NCBI RefSeq assembly: GCF_003865015.1
Contig: NZ_BHVV01000008.1
Span: forward strand, 124,001-188,000
Direction: 5' to 3'
Origin: Sulfurisoma sediminicola
Lineage (GTDB): Bacteria > Pseudomonadota > Gammaproteobacteria > Burkholderiales > Rhodocyclaceae
Length of the DNA stretch: 64,000 nucleotides
The position numbers and the translations under genes were made by a program. Shown one piece after another: positions 50,075 to 57,957 of the stretch. Every line of letters starts with the position of its first letter. The stretch's first letter is position 1. The notes under the pieces were generated by a model. The model had not been told where the DNA came from and searched no databases. It saw nothing but the letters and a program-made list of their open reading frames with translations.

Positions 50075-50282
50075 TGCCCACTCCCTAAGCCATGAATTGG
50101 AAATAATACCCTGATTGGTCGCGCCATCGCCGCATGTCGACGGATCGTCATTGGGCCAGCCGCATCCGTTTGCCGGTTCAGCGTCGCGGGTGTCGCGCAC
50201 GACTGATAGACTTCCCTCGACCCTCTCCGGATGGCACGGTTTCACGTCCTTACGGCCACCCTGCGGAGTTTCGGGCCAGTCG

Positions 50283-50310
50283 TCGGGACCGTCTATCGGA
50301 ATTCCGCAAA
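50283..50310. repeat. 28-bp repeat, copy 1, abutting the araC-type start
   Basis: This segment matches 53590-53617 at 26 of 28 positions. Its core CGGAATTCCG is a perfect palindrome, followed by CAAA. It ends 2 bp before the ATG of the AraC-type gene and lies ~210 bp from the sulfatase start. A shared regulator-binding site is the simplest reading. Confidence 0.6.
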
Positions 50311-50312
50311 AC

Positions 50313-51323
50313 ATGGGAATAATAAAAAACTTAGGGGACATCGTCGAGCCTGCGGTCACGATCGTCGACATCAGCGACCCCACGACCGTCAACGCCGGCA
50401 TCGAGCTGATCGATCAGGATGCCGTGCAGCTTCAGTCGAAGCCGCTTAGGGCACGGCGCGTGATCGCCCACCTGGAGACTGCCACGGTGATGTTCCATTC
50501 GAGCAACCTTCGCCTGCGAACCGCCACCAGCGTCCGCAAGGATTTGCTCGCCTATGTCACGTTCGGCCCGCAAGCGAGGGGGACCGTCAATGGCTTGGCC
50601 GTCCGGCCGGGCCTCATGCTGGCCGTCGCGCCCGAAACCGAGGTCAGGTTCGTGGTCGATGCCGGCTGGGAGGCCATCGCCTTCCTCCTGCCGCCGCAGG
50701 ACATCAGCGCCCATCTGAACGCCCGCCAACGCGAAGGGGCGTTTCATATCCCGCAGGGGGTCGAGACACTGCAGATCGGCGCAGAGGGGGCACGCATGCT
50801 CTTCGACTGGGGGAAGCGACTCATCGACGCTGCCGTGCTCGAGCCCGCGCTGTTCGACGGGGGCATGAGCGGGCGGGTCGCCGCCCAGGTCGAGTTGTTC
50901 GAGATGCTGCTGGCGACGCTGGACGTGGCCAGGGATTTCGAACCTTCCCGCAGCGACAGAACGCGACAGGCACAGACCCGCATCGTGCAGAGCGCCGAGA
51001 ACCACGCCCTGTCGCTGGGCGGCTCCGGCATCTACGTGACCGACCTGTGCCGGGTCGCCGGGGTGAGCGAGCGCAGCCTCCAATACGCATTCAAGGAGGT
51101 TCTCGGCTTGACGCCGATGGCCTATCTGACCCGGCTCAGGCTGCATCGTGTGCGGCAGGCACTCCTCGCAGCGAATCCGGAATCGACGACCGTCTCGGCC
51201 GAGGCGCTGCGCTGGGGCTTCTGGCACTTCGGTGAATTCTCCCGATCCTACAGGGACTGTTTCGGCGAGCTACCGTCGGATACGCTAAGGAACAAGCCCG
51301 AGTCACCCGGCAAGCAGCCATAG
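50313..51323 (+). CDS. AraC-family transcriptional regulator
   Basis: 336 residues. The C-terminal ~100 residues carry the two HTH motifs (ITDL-like VTDLCRVAGVSERSLQYAFK, then GLTPMAYLTRLRLHRVRQAL and FWHFGEFSRSYRDCFGELPS). The N-terminal effector domain is of the type seen with aromatic-acid and sulfatase regulators (RPGLMLAVAPETEVRFVVDA). The ATG follows the 28-bp repeat by 2 bp. The frame is open ~200 bp further upstream, but that part shows no similarity. It likely controls the divergent sulfatase unit and the FAH/MBL pair. Confidence 0.88.
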   Translation: MGIIKNLGDIVEPAVTIVDISDPTTVNAGIELIDQDAVQLQSKPLRARRVIAHLETATVMFHSSNLRLRTATSVRKDLLAYVTFGPQARGTVNGLAVRPGLMLAVAPETEVRFVVDAGWEAIAFLLPPQDISAHLNARQREGAFHIPQGVETLQIGAEGARMLFDWGKRLIDAAVLEPALFDGGMSGRVAAQVELFEMLLATLDVARDFEPSRSDRTRQAQTRIVQSAENHALSLGGSGIYVTDLCRVAGVSERSLQYAFKEVLGLTPMAYLTRLRLHRVRQALLAANPESTTVSAEALRWGFWHFGEFSRSYRDCFGELPSDTLRNKPESPGKQP

Positions 51324-51354
51324 GCATCGACCGGCAGCATTCCCTGGCGAGGCT

Positions 51355-52383
51355 TCAGCCATGGTATTTGTGCAGAGATGGCCGCAACGGCCATCGACTG
51401 GCCAATAATTTCTGCGTCGGCTCGGCGAAGCGGCAACGCAGTGTCCCCAGCCGCTCGAAGCTGATCTCGATCTCGGCGCCCGGATCGATGAAGTCATCGT
51501 GGTCGAGACCGGTGCAATCCGGAATGGTGCCGAACCCCATCACCGATCCGGGCTTGATGGACGTGATGAATCCGAGCCAGGCGAAGACATCCTCCGCCTT
51601 GTGAGCGATGTCGGCCGTCGTCCCCCGGTACCGGACCTGCCCGTCGACCGAGACAACGACCTCGAGATCGTACGGATCGCTTATCTCATCCGCCGTGACC
51701 AGCCAGGGGCCGAGCTGATTGCCCTTGTCCATGTCCTTCGTCAGGCAAAAGCCGCCGATGAATTCCTGAGCCTGTACGTCACGGGCCGAGACGTCGTTGA
51801 AGATGCAGAAGCCCGCCACGGGCTGCCGCGCGTTGCCGTAGACGACGGCCAGTTCGGGCTCGATGTCCAGGCGCGAGGTGTAGAGCGGCCAGGGAATGGT
51901 GACGCCGTCGCCGACGATCGAGTTCATGTTGCACTTGTAGTAGGACAAGCGCTCGGGCACACCGGGCGGCGGCGCGGCAGGCCTGGTCAGCAGGGCCTTG
52001 GCGAAGGCCTGCAGGATCGGGGCGGTCTGCGGATTGTCCTTTTCGTACTTCATCATGGTTTCCGCAGAGTTCCTGAGATGCCGCGGCGTCAGCCCGAAGT
52101 CGAACAGCGCCACGACTTCGATCGGCTCGTGCAGTCGCACGTCCTGCAGGCGCGGCCGCTCGCCCGCGGGCCATGCGCCCAGATGTGCCTCGCCCCAGGC
52201 CGCAAGTTCGCGCGCCGCGCGCTCGGTCTCGGGCAGGCCGGTCAGATAGGCGTGGCTGTCTCCCAGGCCGGGCCGGGCGATCCCGCTGCGCTGCTGCAGG
52301 ATCGCGAACGCGATGGCGCAGTCGGCGATGACGACGCCGAAGCGCGGCTTCGAGTCACCTTGGGAAAAACGGATCAGCTTCAT
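51355..52383 (-). CDS. Fumarylacetoacetate hydrolase family protein
   Basis: 342 residues, cytoplasmic. The FAH fold is shown by RLDIEPELAVVYGNARQPVA (metal ligand Glu-x-Glu), FCIFNDVSARDVQAQEF, KGNQLGPWLVTADEISDPYD and MGFGTIPDCTGLDHDDFIDP. Members open or hydrate 2-oxo and 3-oxo acids from ring cleavage. It lies 29 nt after the metallo-hydrolase gene and is transcribed with it. It is not closely related to the Tat-exported FAH protein at 5410. The substrate cannot be named. Confidence 0.88.
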   Translation of the reverse strand: MKLIRFSQGDSKPRFGVVIADCAIAFAILQQRSGIARPGLGDSHAYLTGLPETERAARELAAWGEAHLGAWPAGERPRLQDVRLHEPIEVVALFDFGLTPRHLRNSAETMMKYEKDNPQTAPILQAFAKALLTRPAAPPPGVPERLSYYKCNMNSIVGDGVTIPWPLYTSRLDIEPELAVVYGNARQPVAGFCIFNDVSARDVQAQEFIGGFCLTKDMDKGNQLGPWLVTADEISDPYDLEVVVSVDGQVRYRGTTADIAHKAEDVFAWLGFITSIKPGSVMGFGTIPDCTGLDHDDFIDPGAEIEISFERLGTLRCRFAEPTQKLLASRWPLRPSLHKYHG

Positions 52384-52412
52384 TGGGGTGTTCCTCGTTC
52401 ATTTCTGCCAGG

Positions 52413-53390
52413 TCAGAATTCGACCTCGATGCCTTTGGCCTTCGCCACGGCAAGGACCGCGTCGAAGACTTTCGCGTGGTCCCAGGGTGCGTCCGCGCCC
52501 TCGTTGCGAAACTCGCGGTAGGCCCGCTCGACGTTCATGTACAGGCGCGCCGGAGCCCGCCACCCGCCGTACGGGCCGAAGTCGATCTTCTTCGACGCCT
52601 CCAGGGCGCCCAGCCCCTGCCCGAAGCAACGCCTCGATTCTTCGCGCACGTATTCGAGGTAGGCCTTCATCTCCTTCACGCCCTCGATCCCGCAGACCGG
52701 TCCGTGTCCGGGAACGATGACCTCCGGGTCGAGCGCGATGATGAGATCGAGCACCTTGAGCCACTTTTCGTAAGTGCCGTTCCAGCCCATGGGGGTGCAC
52801 TCGCGGAAGATCACGTCGCCGGCGAACACGACCCTTTCCTTGGGCACATGGATGATCGTGTCACCGATCTGGTGGCACGGCCCCACGTAGATAAGGTGCA
52901 CTTCCGTGCCGTCGAGGTGCAGGACGTGACGCTCCTCGAACACCGTCGTCGGCAGCACCAGCTTGATGCCGTCGAAGTCGTAGTCCTGCTGCAGCTGTTT
53001 GGCGACGGCCAGCACGCCCGGGTGCAGGGCCTTGAGCAGCATCCGCGTGAGGAAGCGATCGGCCCCCTTGAGCAGTTGCTGGGTCTCCTTCGGATCGGCG
53101 ACTTGCGGCATCAGCTCCCTGACCGTCCGGTGCGCGATGATCTCGGCCCCCTCGAAGAGCTGGTTGCCCCACACATGGTCGCCGTCCTCGTGCGTGTTGA
53201 CGACGCGCTTGGGCATGCTGCGCCAGACCTTGCCGAACAGCTCGATCATCTTCCGCCCGTGCGGCAGGTCCGACTGCGTGTCGATGACGACGCCGCCGCC
53301 CAGGTTGATGAGCCCGGAGTTCGCATCGCACACGCGATTCTTCTCGTTAAGAACCGCAAAGCAGTTCGCACTGACTTGCTGAAGTTTCAT
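52413..53390 (-). CDS. Metallo-beta-lactamase-fold hydrolase
   Basis: 325 residues. The start at 53390 gives MKLQQVSANCFAVL, the usual beginning of this fold; longer frames add no similarity. The zinc motif reads H67-E-D69-G-D71-H72, so the second His of HxHxDH is Asp. Other ligand regions are VGPCHQIGDTIIHVP, FAGDVIFRECTP and VIVPGHGPVCG. These proteins hydrolyse thioesters, lactones or other bonds. It is first in a two-gene unit with the FAH protein, and the 28-bp repeat is ~200 bp upstream. Confidence 0.85.
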   Translation of the reverse strand: MKLQQVSANCFAVLNEKNRVCDANSGLINLGGGVVIDTQSDLPHGRKMIELFGKVWRSMPKRVVNTHEDGDHVWGNQLFEGAEIIAHRTVRELMPQVADPKETQQLLKGADRFLTRMLLKALHPGVLAVAKQLQQDYDFDGIKLVLPTTVFEERHVLHLDGTEVHLIYVGPCHQIGDTIIHVPKERVVFAGDVIFRECTPMGWNGTYEKWLKVLDLIIALDPEVIVPGHGPVCGIEGVKEMKAYLEYVREESRRCFGQGLGALEASKKIDFGPYGGWRAPARLYMNVERAYREFRNEGADAPWDHAKVFDAVLAVAKAKGIEVEF

Positions 53391-53589
53391 GGCGACTCCC
53401 GACTCATGTGAAATCCACCGCGTTTCGTCTGCGGTACGGTGCAACCGAGTGAAGCGGCATTGAACCCCTCCATGTTCGTGTAGCGGCGGACCGAAGGCGT
53501 GTGCAGTTGATGGACTTTTGTCACGGCACATCGGAGCGAGGCACCTCGTCGGATTGCGGCGGCCACGAAATCGACTTTACCGCTGCATC

Positions 53590-53617
53590 TCGGGATCGTC
53601 GATCGGAATTCCGCAAA
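53590..53617. repeat. 28-bp repeat, copy 2, upstream of the MBL/FAH unit
   Basis: Same direction on the plus strand as the copy at 50283-50310, with 26 of 28 identities and the same CGGAATTCCG palindromic core. It lies 200 bp upstream of the metallo-hydrolase start. This suggests that the AraC-type regulator gene and the MBL/FAH pair share one control protein. Confidence 0.6.
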
Positions 53618-53785
53618 GGCGCAAGCATGGTCGAACTGTGGCCATAAGGATTCCCTTCGCACGGTAGTTCGGCCAAAGCAGTCCGAATGATTCCGGGGCT
53701 ACGCACGGAACTCGTGGATCCGTCGTTGCGCCGCCAAATGCGGTCCGTGCCGTACCGAATTTGGCCAGGTGATGAATAACGCCAG

Positions 53786-53814
53786 TTGACATGCTAATGC
53801 GAATCGTTATCATT
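53786..53814 (+). promoter_or_regulatory. Fur-box promoter of the iron-uptake operon
   Basis: TTGACA (53786-53791) and TATCAT (53808-53813) with a 16-bp spacer form a good sigma-70 promoter. GCTAATGCGAATCGTTATC (53793-53811) matches the 19-bp Fur consensus at 15 positions and covers the spacer and -10, so iron-loaded Fur would block it. It is ~30 bp before the cupredoxin ATG, which has AGGAG. Confidence 0.82.
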
Positions 53815-53842
53815 CGCTAACAATCACTCAGGAGATCCTGTC

Positions 53843-54193
53843 ATGCCCCGCACTTCTAACAGGCTTACCCAATCCGCCGCGTTCCTTGTGTTATTGCTTT
53901 CCGCCGCTTTCCCCGCTCGTGCTGCCGACGATGTCGAGGTCGCCGTCGCAATTCGCGACCACCGCTTCGAGCCCGCAGAGCTGCGTGTGCCGGCCAATCG
54001 CAAAGTCAAGCTCCTGGTCGAGAATCACGATGCCACCGCCGAGGAGTTCGAGAGCCACGAACTCAACCGCGAGAAGATTGTTCCCGCCAAGGGCAAGGTG
54101 GCCATCTACATCGGCCCCCTCGCCTCGGGACGTTATCCCTTCTATGGCGAGTACCACGACAAGACCGCGCGCGGCGTGGTCGTGGCGGAGTGA
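53843..54193 (+). CDS. Periplasmic cupredoxin-like protein, EfeO-type
   Basis: 116 residues. A signal peptide (AAFLVLLLSAAFPARAAD) leads to a cupredoxin-fold domain: VAIRDHRFEPAELRVPANRK, LLVENHDATAEEFESHELNR and RYPFYGEYHDKTARGVVVAE. It lacks the Cys of blue copper proteins and matches the cupredoxin domain of EfeO, which binds metal with acidic and His residues. It is first in a Fur-boxed operon and overlaps the FTR1 gene start (GTGA). It probably captures or oxidises Fe(II) for the permease. Confidence 0.85.
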   Translation: MPRTSNRLTQSAAFLVLLLSAAFPARAADDVEVAVAIRDHRFEPAELRVPANRKVKLLVENHDATAEEFESHELNREKIVPAKGKVAIYIGPLASGRYPFYGEYHDKTARGVVVAE

Positions 54194-55026
54194 GCGCGAT
54201 GTTCGCATCCGCATTGATCGTATTCCGCGAGACGCTCGAAGCAGCGCTGATCCTCGGCATCCTCGCCGCCGCCACCCGCGGCGTCGCGGGGCGAGGCCGC
54301 TGGCTCGGCAGCGGTGTCGCCCTCGGCTTCCTCGGCGCCCTGGTGGTGGCGGGCCTGACGGACCGAATCGCCGGGCTGGCCGACGGCCTTGGCCATGAAA
54401 TGTTCAACGCCGCGGTTCTGGCGATCGCCGTCGGCATGCTGGCCTGGCACAACATCTGGATGGCGCGCCATGGGCGCGAAATGGCATGCGACGCCAGGCA
54501 ACTTGGCCGCGCCGTGAGCAGCGGCACGCTGTCGATGACGGCACTGACCATCGCGGTGGCCCTGGCGGTATTGCGCGAAGGCGCCGAGACGGTGTTGTTC
54601 ATGCAGGGGCTTTTGTCCGACGGCGGCGGCAGCGGTTCGCTGGTCGCGGGCGGCGGAATGGGGCTTGCCGCCGGGGCGGCGGTGGGACTGGCACTGTATG
54701 CCGGCATGCTGCGCATCCCCGCCGCCTGGTTCTTCACCGCGACGAGCGGATTGATCCTGCTGCTGGCCGCGACGATGGCGAGCCAGATGGCGCGACAGCT
54801 GATGCAGGCCGACGTGCTGCCGAGCCTCGCCGCACCGTTGTGGGACTTGCACACCGTCTTGCCGACGGACTCCGCCATCGGCATCCTGCTGCACTCGCTG
54901 GTCGGCTACGAGGCGTCTCCCGCCGGCATCCAGGTGCTTTTCTACGTCACCGCCGCGGCACTGATTCTGGCGGGGATGCTCCGGGTCAACGTGCGCGCGC
55001 CGGTTCGATCACCCGACTACCGCTAA
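54190..55026 (+). CDS. FTR1/EfeU-family iron permease
   Basis: 278 residues with seven membrane helices. Two RExxE iron-binding motifs are present: RETLE (~13-17) in helix 1 and REGAE (~128) in helix 4. This is the hallmark of the FTR1/EfeU family, which transports ferric iron after oxidation. The GTG at 54190 overlaps the cupredoxin stop; an ATG three codons later (54199) is an alternative start. No EfeB peroxidase gene follows, so this is a reduced version of the system, with the small cupredoxin as its partner. Confidence 0.9.
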   Translation: MSAMFASALIVFRETLEAALILGILAAATRGVAGRGRWLGSGVALGFLGALVVAGLTDRIAGLADGLGHEMFNAAVLAIAVGMLAWHNIWMARHGREMACDARQLGRAVSSGTLSMTALTIAVALAVLREGAETVLFMQGLLSDGGGSGSLVAGGGMGLAAGAAVGLALYAGMLRIPAAWFFTATSGLILLLAATMASQMARQLMQADVLPSLAAPLWDLHTVLPTDSAIGILLHSLVGYEASPAGIQVLFYVTAAALILAGMLRVNVRAPVRSPDYR

Positions 55027-55043
55027 GCGACGGGATCCGACTC

Positions 55044-55775
55044 ATGAAACTGCATGCGGCTTTCGTGGTCGCAGGGGTGGTGTTTGCCTGCCAAGGCGCC
55101 CTTGCCGGACCTTCCGACTATGTCTATACGCCGACCGTCGAGGCTGGCGAGCGCGAAATCGATTTCAAGATCGGCTCGGCGCGCACCGCCGACGAGCGCG
55201 AGAGCGCCGCGAGCCTCGGCTTCGGCTACGGCGTCAATGAACACTGGTTCACCGAGCTTTACGTCAAGTACAAGCAGGAGCCCGGCACGGCGACGTTCTA
55301 CGACGCTCTCGAGTGGGAAAACAAGTTCCAGCTGACCGAGACCGGCAAGTACCCGCTCGATCTCGGCGTGCTGGTGGAGTTGGAGCGGCCGAAGAATCGC
55401 GACGAAGGCTACGAGATGAAGCTCGGCCTTCTCGGGCAGACGGAATTCGGCAAGGTGCAACTCAACGGCAACCTGCTGATCGAGCACCATTACCGTTCGG
55501 TCGATGGCGACCCCGCCGAGCTCGGCTATCAGTGGCAGGCCAAGTATCGCTGGAAAAAGGAGTTCGAATTCGGCCTGCAGGGCATGGGCGAAGTGGGTCG
55601 CTGGGACGAATGGGCGCCGGCGAGCGAACACACCCACCGCATGGGGCCGGCGGTCTTCGGCAAACTCGGCACCGGCCCGCGGCAGGCCATCGCCTACAAC
55701 GCGGCGTGGCTGGTAGGCACCGGCCGCGCCGCCGCCGATCACACGCTGCGTGCCCAGGTCGAATTCGAGTTCTGA
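55044..55775 (+). CDS. Predicted outer-membrane protein of the iron operon
   Basis: 243 residues with a signal peptide (AAFVVAGVVFACQGALAGP). The mature protein is a run of amphipathic beta-strands ending in phenylalanine (LRAQVEFEF), typical of an outer-membrane barrel. Aromatic and charged strand patterns such as HWFTELYVKYKQEPG and QWQAKYRWKKEFEFGLQGMG support this. It is 17 nt after the FTR1 gene, so it should be Fur-regulated. The role is inferred to be passage or sensing of iron across the outer membrane; the family is not named. Confidence 0.72.
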   Translation: MKLHAAFVVAGVVFACQGALAGPSDYVYTPTVEAGEREIDFKIGSARTADERESAASLGFGYGVNEHWFTELYVKYKQEPGTATFYDALEWENKFQLTETGKYPLDLGVLVELERPKNRDEGYEMKLGLLGQTEFGKVQLNGNLLIEHHYRSVDGDPAELGYQWQAKYRWKKEFEFGLQGMGEVGRWDEWAPASEHTHRMGPAVFGKLGTGPRQAIAYNAAWLVGTGRAAADHTLRAQVEFEF

Positions 55776-55833
55776 TGCGCCCCGAAACCGAGTCAGAGAG
55801 CAATCGCGATGCCCTCTGCAAAGCGGCAATTGA

Positions 55834-56607
55834 CTACCCCGTGCCGTCCTGGCCTGCGGCGGGAAACTCCATCGCGGCCATTTCCCGCAATGCAGCCTCC
55901 TCACGAAGAAAGGTCTCCACGGCCCTCGGATCGAATTGGCTGCCCGCCATGCGCAGGATTTCCGCCTTGGCTGCGTCAAACGGAAGTGCCTTGCGGTAAG
56001 GGCGATCAAAGGTCATGGCATCGAGGGTGTCGATTACGGCAAAGAGCCTGGCCGCCAGCGGAATTGCGTCACCCTTGAGACCGGCTGGATAGCCCGAGCC
56101 GTCGAAACGTTCCTCGTGGCAGAGAACGATGTCCGCCGCCATCGAGAGAAACGGCAGCTTCTGCAGGATGCCATGGCCATTGCGCGGATGCTTGCGCATG
56201 ATCAGCCATTCATCGTCCGACAGCTTCCCCGGCTTCAGCAGCACCGCATCCGGCACGCCGATCTTGCCGATGTCGTGGAGAAGGCTGCCCCAGTACACCT
56301 CTCGAAGGTCGCCGATGTTCTTGTAGTGGTGCGCTGCCAGGAGCAGCGTATGGGACGCGACCCGCTTCGAATGCAGTCCGGTTTCCCGCTCTCGCAAGTC
56401 CATGGCTTCGGCTAGCGATTCGACGAACTGCTCATACGGGTCGCTATCCAGGCCGCCGCGACGCTTGCGGGAATTCAGCAGGCAGTGCTCGCAGGTGTGA
56501 CGGTCGCCTATCCGGGCATATTGGCGTTCGCGGGAAACCGCACCGCATTCCGAACATGCAGCAGCGAAGCTATCCGGTACCGACGAGGGTGAGGTGAACT
56601 CTTCCAT
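55834..56607 (-). CDS. HD-GYP domain protein with N-terminal zinc-ribbon-like cysteines
   Basis: 257 residues. GGAGAGG precedes the ATG at 56607; an ATG six codons upstream is possible. The HD-GYP domain (residues ~65-245) has LLHDIGKIGVPDAVLLKPGK and HEERFDGSGYPAGLKGDAIP, which supply HD and GYP. These proteins degrade cyclic di-GMP. The N-terminal ~50 residues carry two CxxC pairs (CSEC and CEHC), probably a zinc finger. No receiver domain is present. It is convergent with the iron operon and separate from the TRAP genes. Confidence 0.88.
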   Translation of the reverse strand: MEEFTSPSSVPDSFAAACSECGAVSRERQYARIGDRHTCEHCLLNSRKRRGGLDSDPYEQFVESLAEAMDLRERETGLHSKRVASHTLLLAAHHYKNIGDLREVYWGSLLHDIGKIGVPDAVLLKPGKLSDDEWLIMRKHPRNGHGILQKLPFLSMAADIVLCHEERFDGSGYPAGLKGDAIPLAARLFAVIDTLDAMTFDRPYRKALPFDAAKAEILRMAGSQFDPRAVETFLREEAALREMAAMEFPAAGQDGTG

Positions 56608-56844
56608 GCCTCTCCGACTGTCCATGACGCTTACAAGTTCCTGCGCAGAGCGACGCTCGGCCGGACACGGGCTCGATCCTGCGCTGAGAATAGGGGTGAC
56701 GGTGGCGGCCTTGAAGCTGATGCAATCGCCTTTCTGGCAAAGCTTGCCGCAGGCGAAGCGATCCAGCAGCAGGGTGTCGTCCGTGCACTGCGCGTCGAGG
56801 AAGCCCGCTGCCGTCGTGCCGCTTCGCCACGGCGGATTCCGGAC

Positions 56845-56873
56845 AAAAAACGGGCCCGACTGCGCGGGCCCGT
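56845..56873 (-). terminator. Rho-independent terminator downstream of dctP
   Basis: On the minus strand, ACGGGCCCG and CGGGCCCGT pair as a perfect 9-bp stem with a 6-nt loop, followed by six T residues. It lies 20 bp after the dctP stop and ends the TRAP operon before the HD-GYP gene. Confidence 0.85.
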
Positions 56874-56893
56874 CCTGCCGTGCTGCGACCGGA

Positions 56894-57931
56894 TCAGAGG
56901 CTGCCGTACTTCTTCAGCAGGCTGACCGCCTCGTCGTAGAGCGCCTTGCCGTTGCCGCCCTTGGCGTTGACGTCCTTCATCCACTCGTCGTCGACCTGGT
57001 CGGTCGCCTTGCGCCAGCGCTCGTATTCCGCGGGACTGATGGTGATGAAGGTGCCGCCCTGCTCCTGGGCGAGCTTGCGCGCCGGCCCCTCGGGCGCGTC
57101 GAAGACCTTGCCGGCCCACTTCGAGGTCTCGAGGCCGCTGTTGGCGTCGATGACCTTCTTCAGGTCGGCGGGCAGGCTGTCGTACTTGGCCTGGTTCATC
57201 ACCAGCACAAAGATCGAGTTCGAGGGCTTGGGCTTGCCGGCCGGTACCTCGACGTGGAACTTGGTGATTTCCTGCATCTTCAGCGGGGTCATCACTTCCC
57301 AGGGAATCATCGCACCGTCGACCACGCCCTTGGCGATCGACTCCGGCACCTGCGGCGCCGGCATCTGCACCGGCACCATGCCCAGCGCCTGGATCACCTT
57401 GCCGCCGATGCGGCTCGGGGCGCGCACCTTGAGACCCTTCAGGTCCTCGAGCGTCTTCGGCCCCACCTTGCCGAAGTGGAGCGTAGCGCCGTCATGCATG
57501 TGCATGAAGATGATCTTGGTGCCCTTGAACTCGTCGAGTGCGTTCTTCTGCACATACTCCCACAGCGCCGGGCTGGCGGTGGTGGCGTTCTTGGTCAGGA
57601 AGGGGAGTTCGAACGCCTCGGACTTGGTGAAACGGCCGGCCTGGTAGGTCGGCAGGGTCCACACCATATCGGCGACGCCGTCGCGCGCCTGGTCGAAGAG
57701 CTGGGGCGGCGTGCCGCCGAGCTGCATGGACGGGTAGATCTGGCACTTGAGGCGGTTGTTCGATTCCTTGGCGATCTTGTCGCACCAGGGCGTGAGCAGG
57801 TTCATGTGCTGGTTGGAGTTCGCCGCCAGGAAATGGTGCACCTTGAGGGTGACTTCCTGGGCCATTGCGGCGCCGGCGAAGAGGCTGGTGGCAGCCGCGG
57901 TCATGAGTGCGGCGAGTTTGCGGGTTTTCAT
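56894..57931 (-). CDS. dctP: TRAP transporter substrate-binding protein (DctP type)
   Basis: 345 residues with a signal peptide (KLAALMTAAATSLFAGAAMA). The TRAP SBP features are HFLAANSNQHMNLLTPWCDK, QLGGTPPQLFDQARDGVADM, the carboxylate-binding Arg region GLKVRAPSRIGGKVIQALGM, and VDGAMIPWEVMTPLKMQEIT. It binds an organic acid in the periplasm and hands it to the permeases. It is third in the operon (dctQ, dctM, dctP). Its position next to a LysR gene and lig genes suggests an aromatic or tricarboxylic acid such as a protocatechuate-pathway compound. Confidence 0.9.
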   Translation of the reverse strand: MKTRKLAALMTAAATSLFAGAAMAQEVTLKVHHFLAANSNQHMNLLTPWCDKIAKESNNRLKCQIYPSMQLGGTPPQLFDQARDGVADMVWTLPTYQAGRFTKSEAFELPFLTKNATTASPALWEYVQKNALDEFKGTKIIFMHMHDGATLHFGKVGPKTLEDLKGLKVRAPSRIGGKVIQALGMVPVQMPAPQVPESIAKGVVDGAMIPWEVMTPLKMQEITKFHVEVPAGKPKPSNSIFVLVMNQAKYDSLPADLKKVIDANSGLETSKWAGKVFDAPEGPARKLAQEQGGTFITISPAEYERWRKATDQVDDEWMKDVNAKGGNGKALYDEAVSLLKKYGSL

Positions 57932-57957
57932 CTGTGGGTCTCCTCCGTTGAAGTCGT

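Larger units (their letters stand above)
53391..53842. other. 452-bp intergenic region between the MBL-fold and cupredoxin genes
   Basis: No coding frame here is convincing. It contains the second copy of the 28-bp repeat (53590-53617) and, near its right end, the Fur-controlled promoter of the iron operon (53786-53814). Both flanking genes read outward, so two divergent promoters are expected. The remaining sequence shows no hairpin terminator or further repeat that I can see. Confidence 0.6.

Noticed and set aside
50115-50312. A longer N-terminus for the AraC-type regulator
   Set aside because: The extra 66 codons show no similarity to regulators and would cover the shared repeat and the divergent promoter region.
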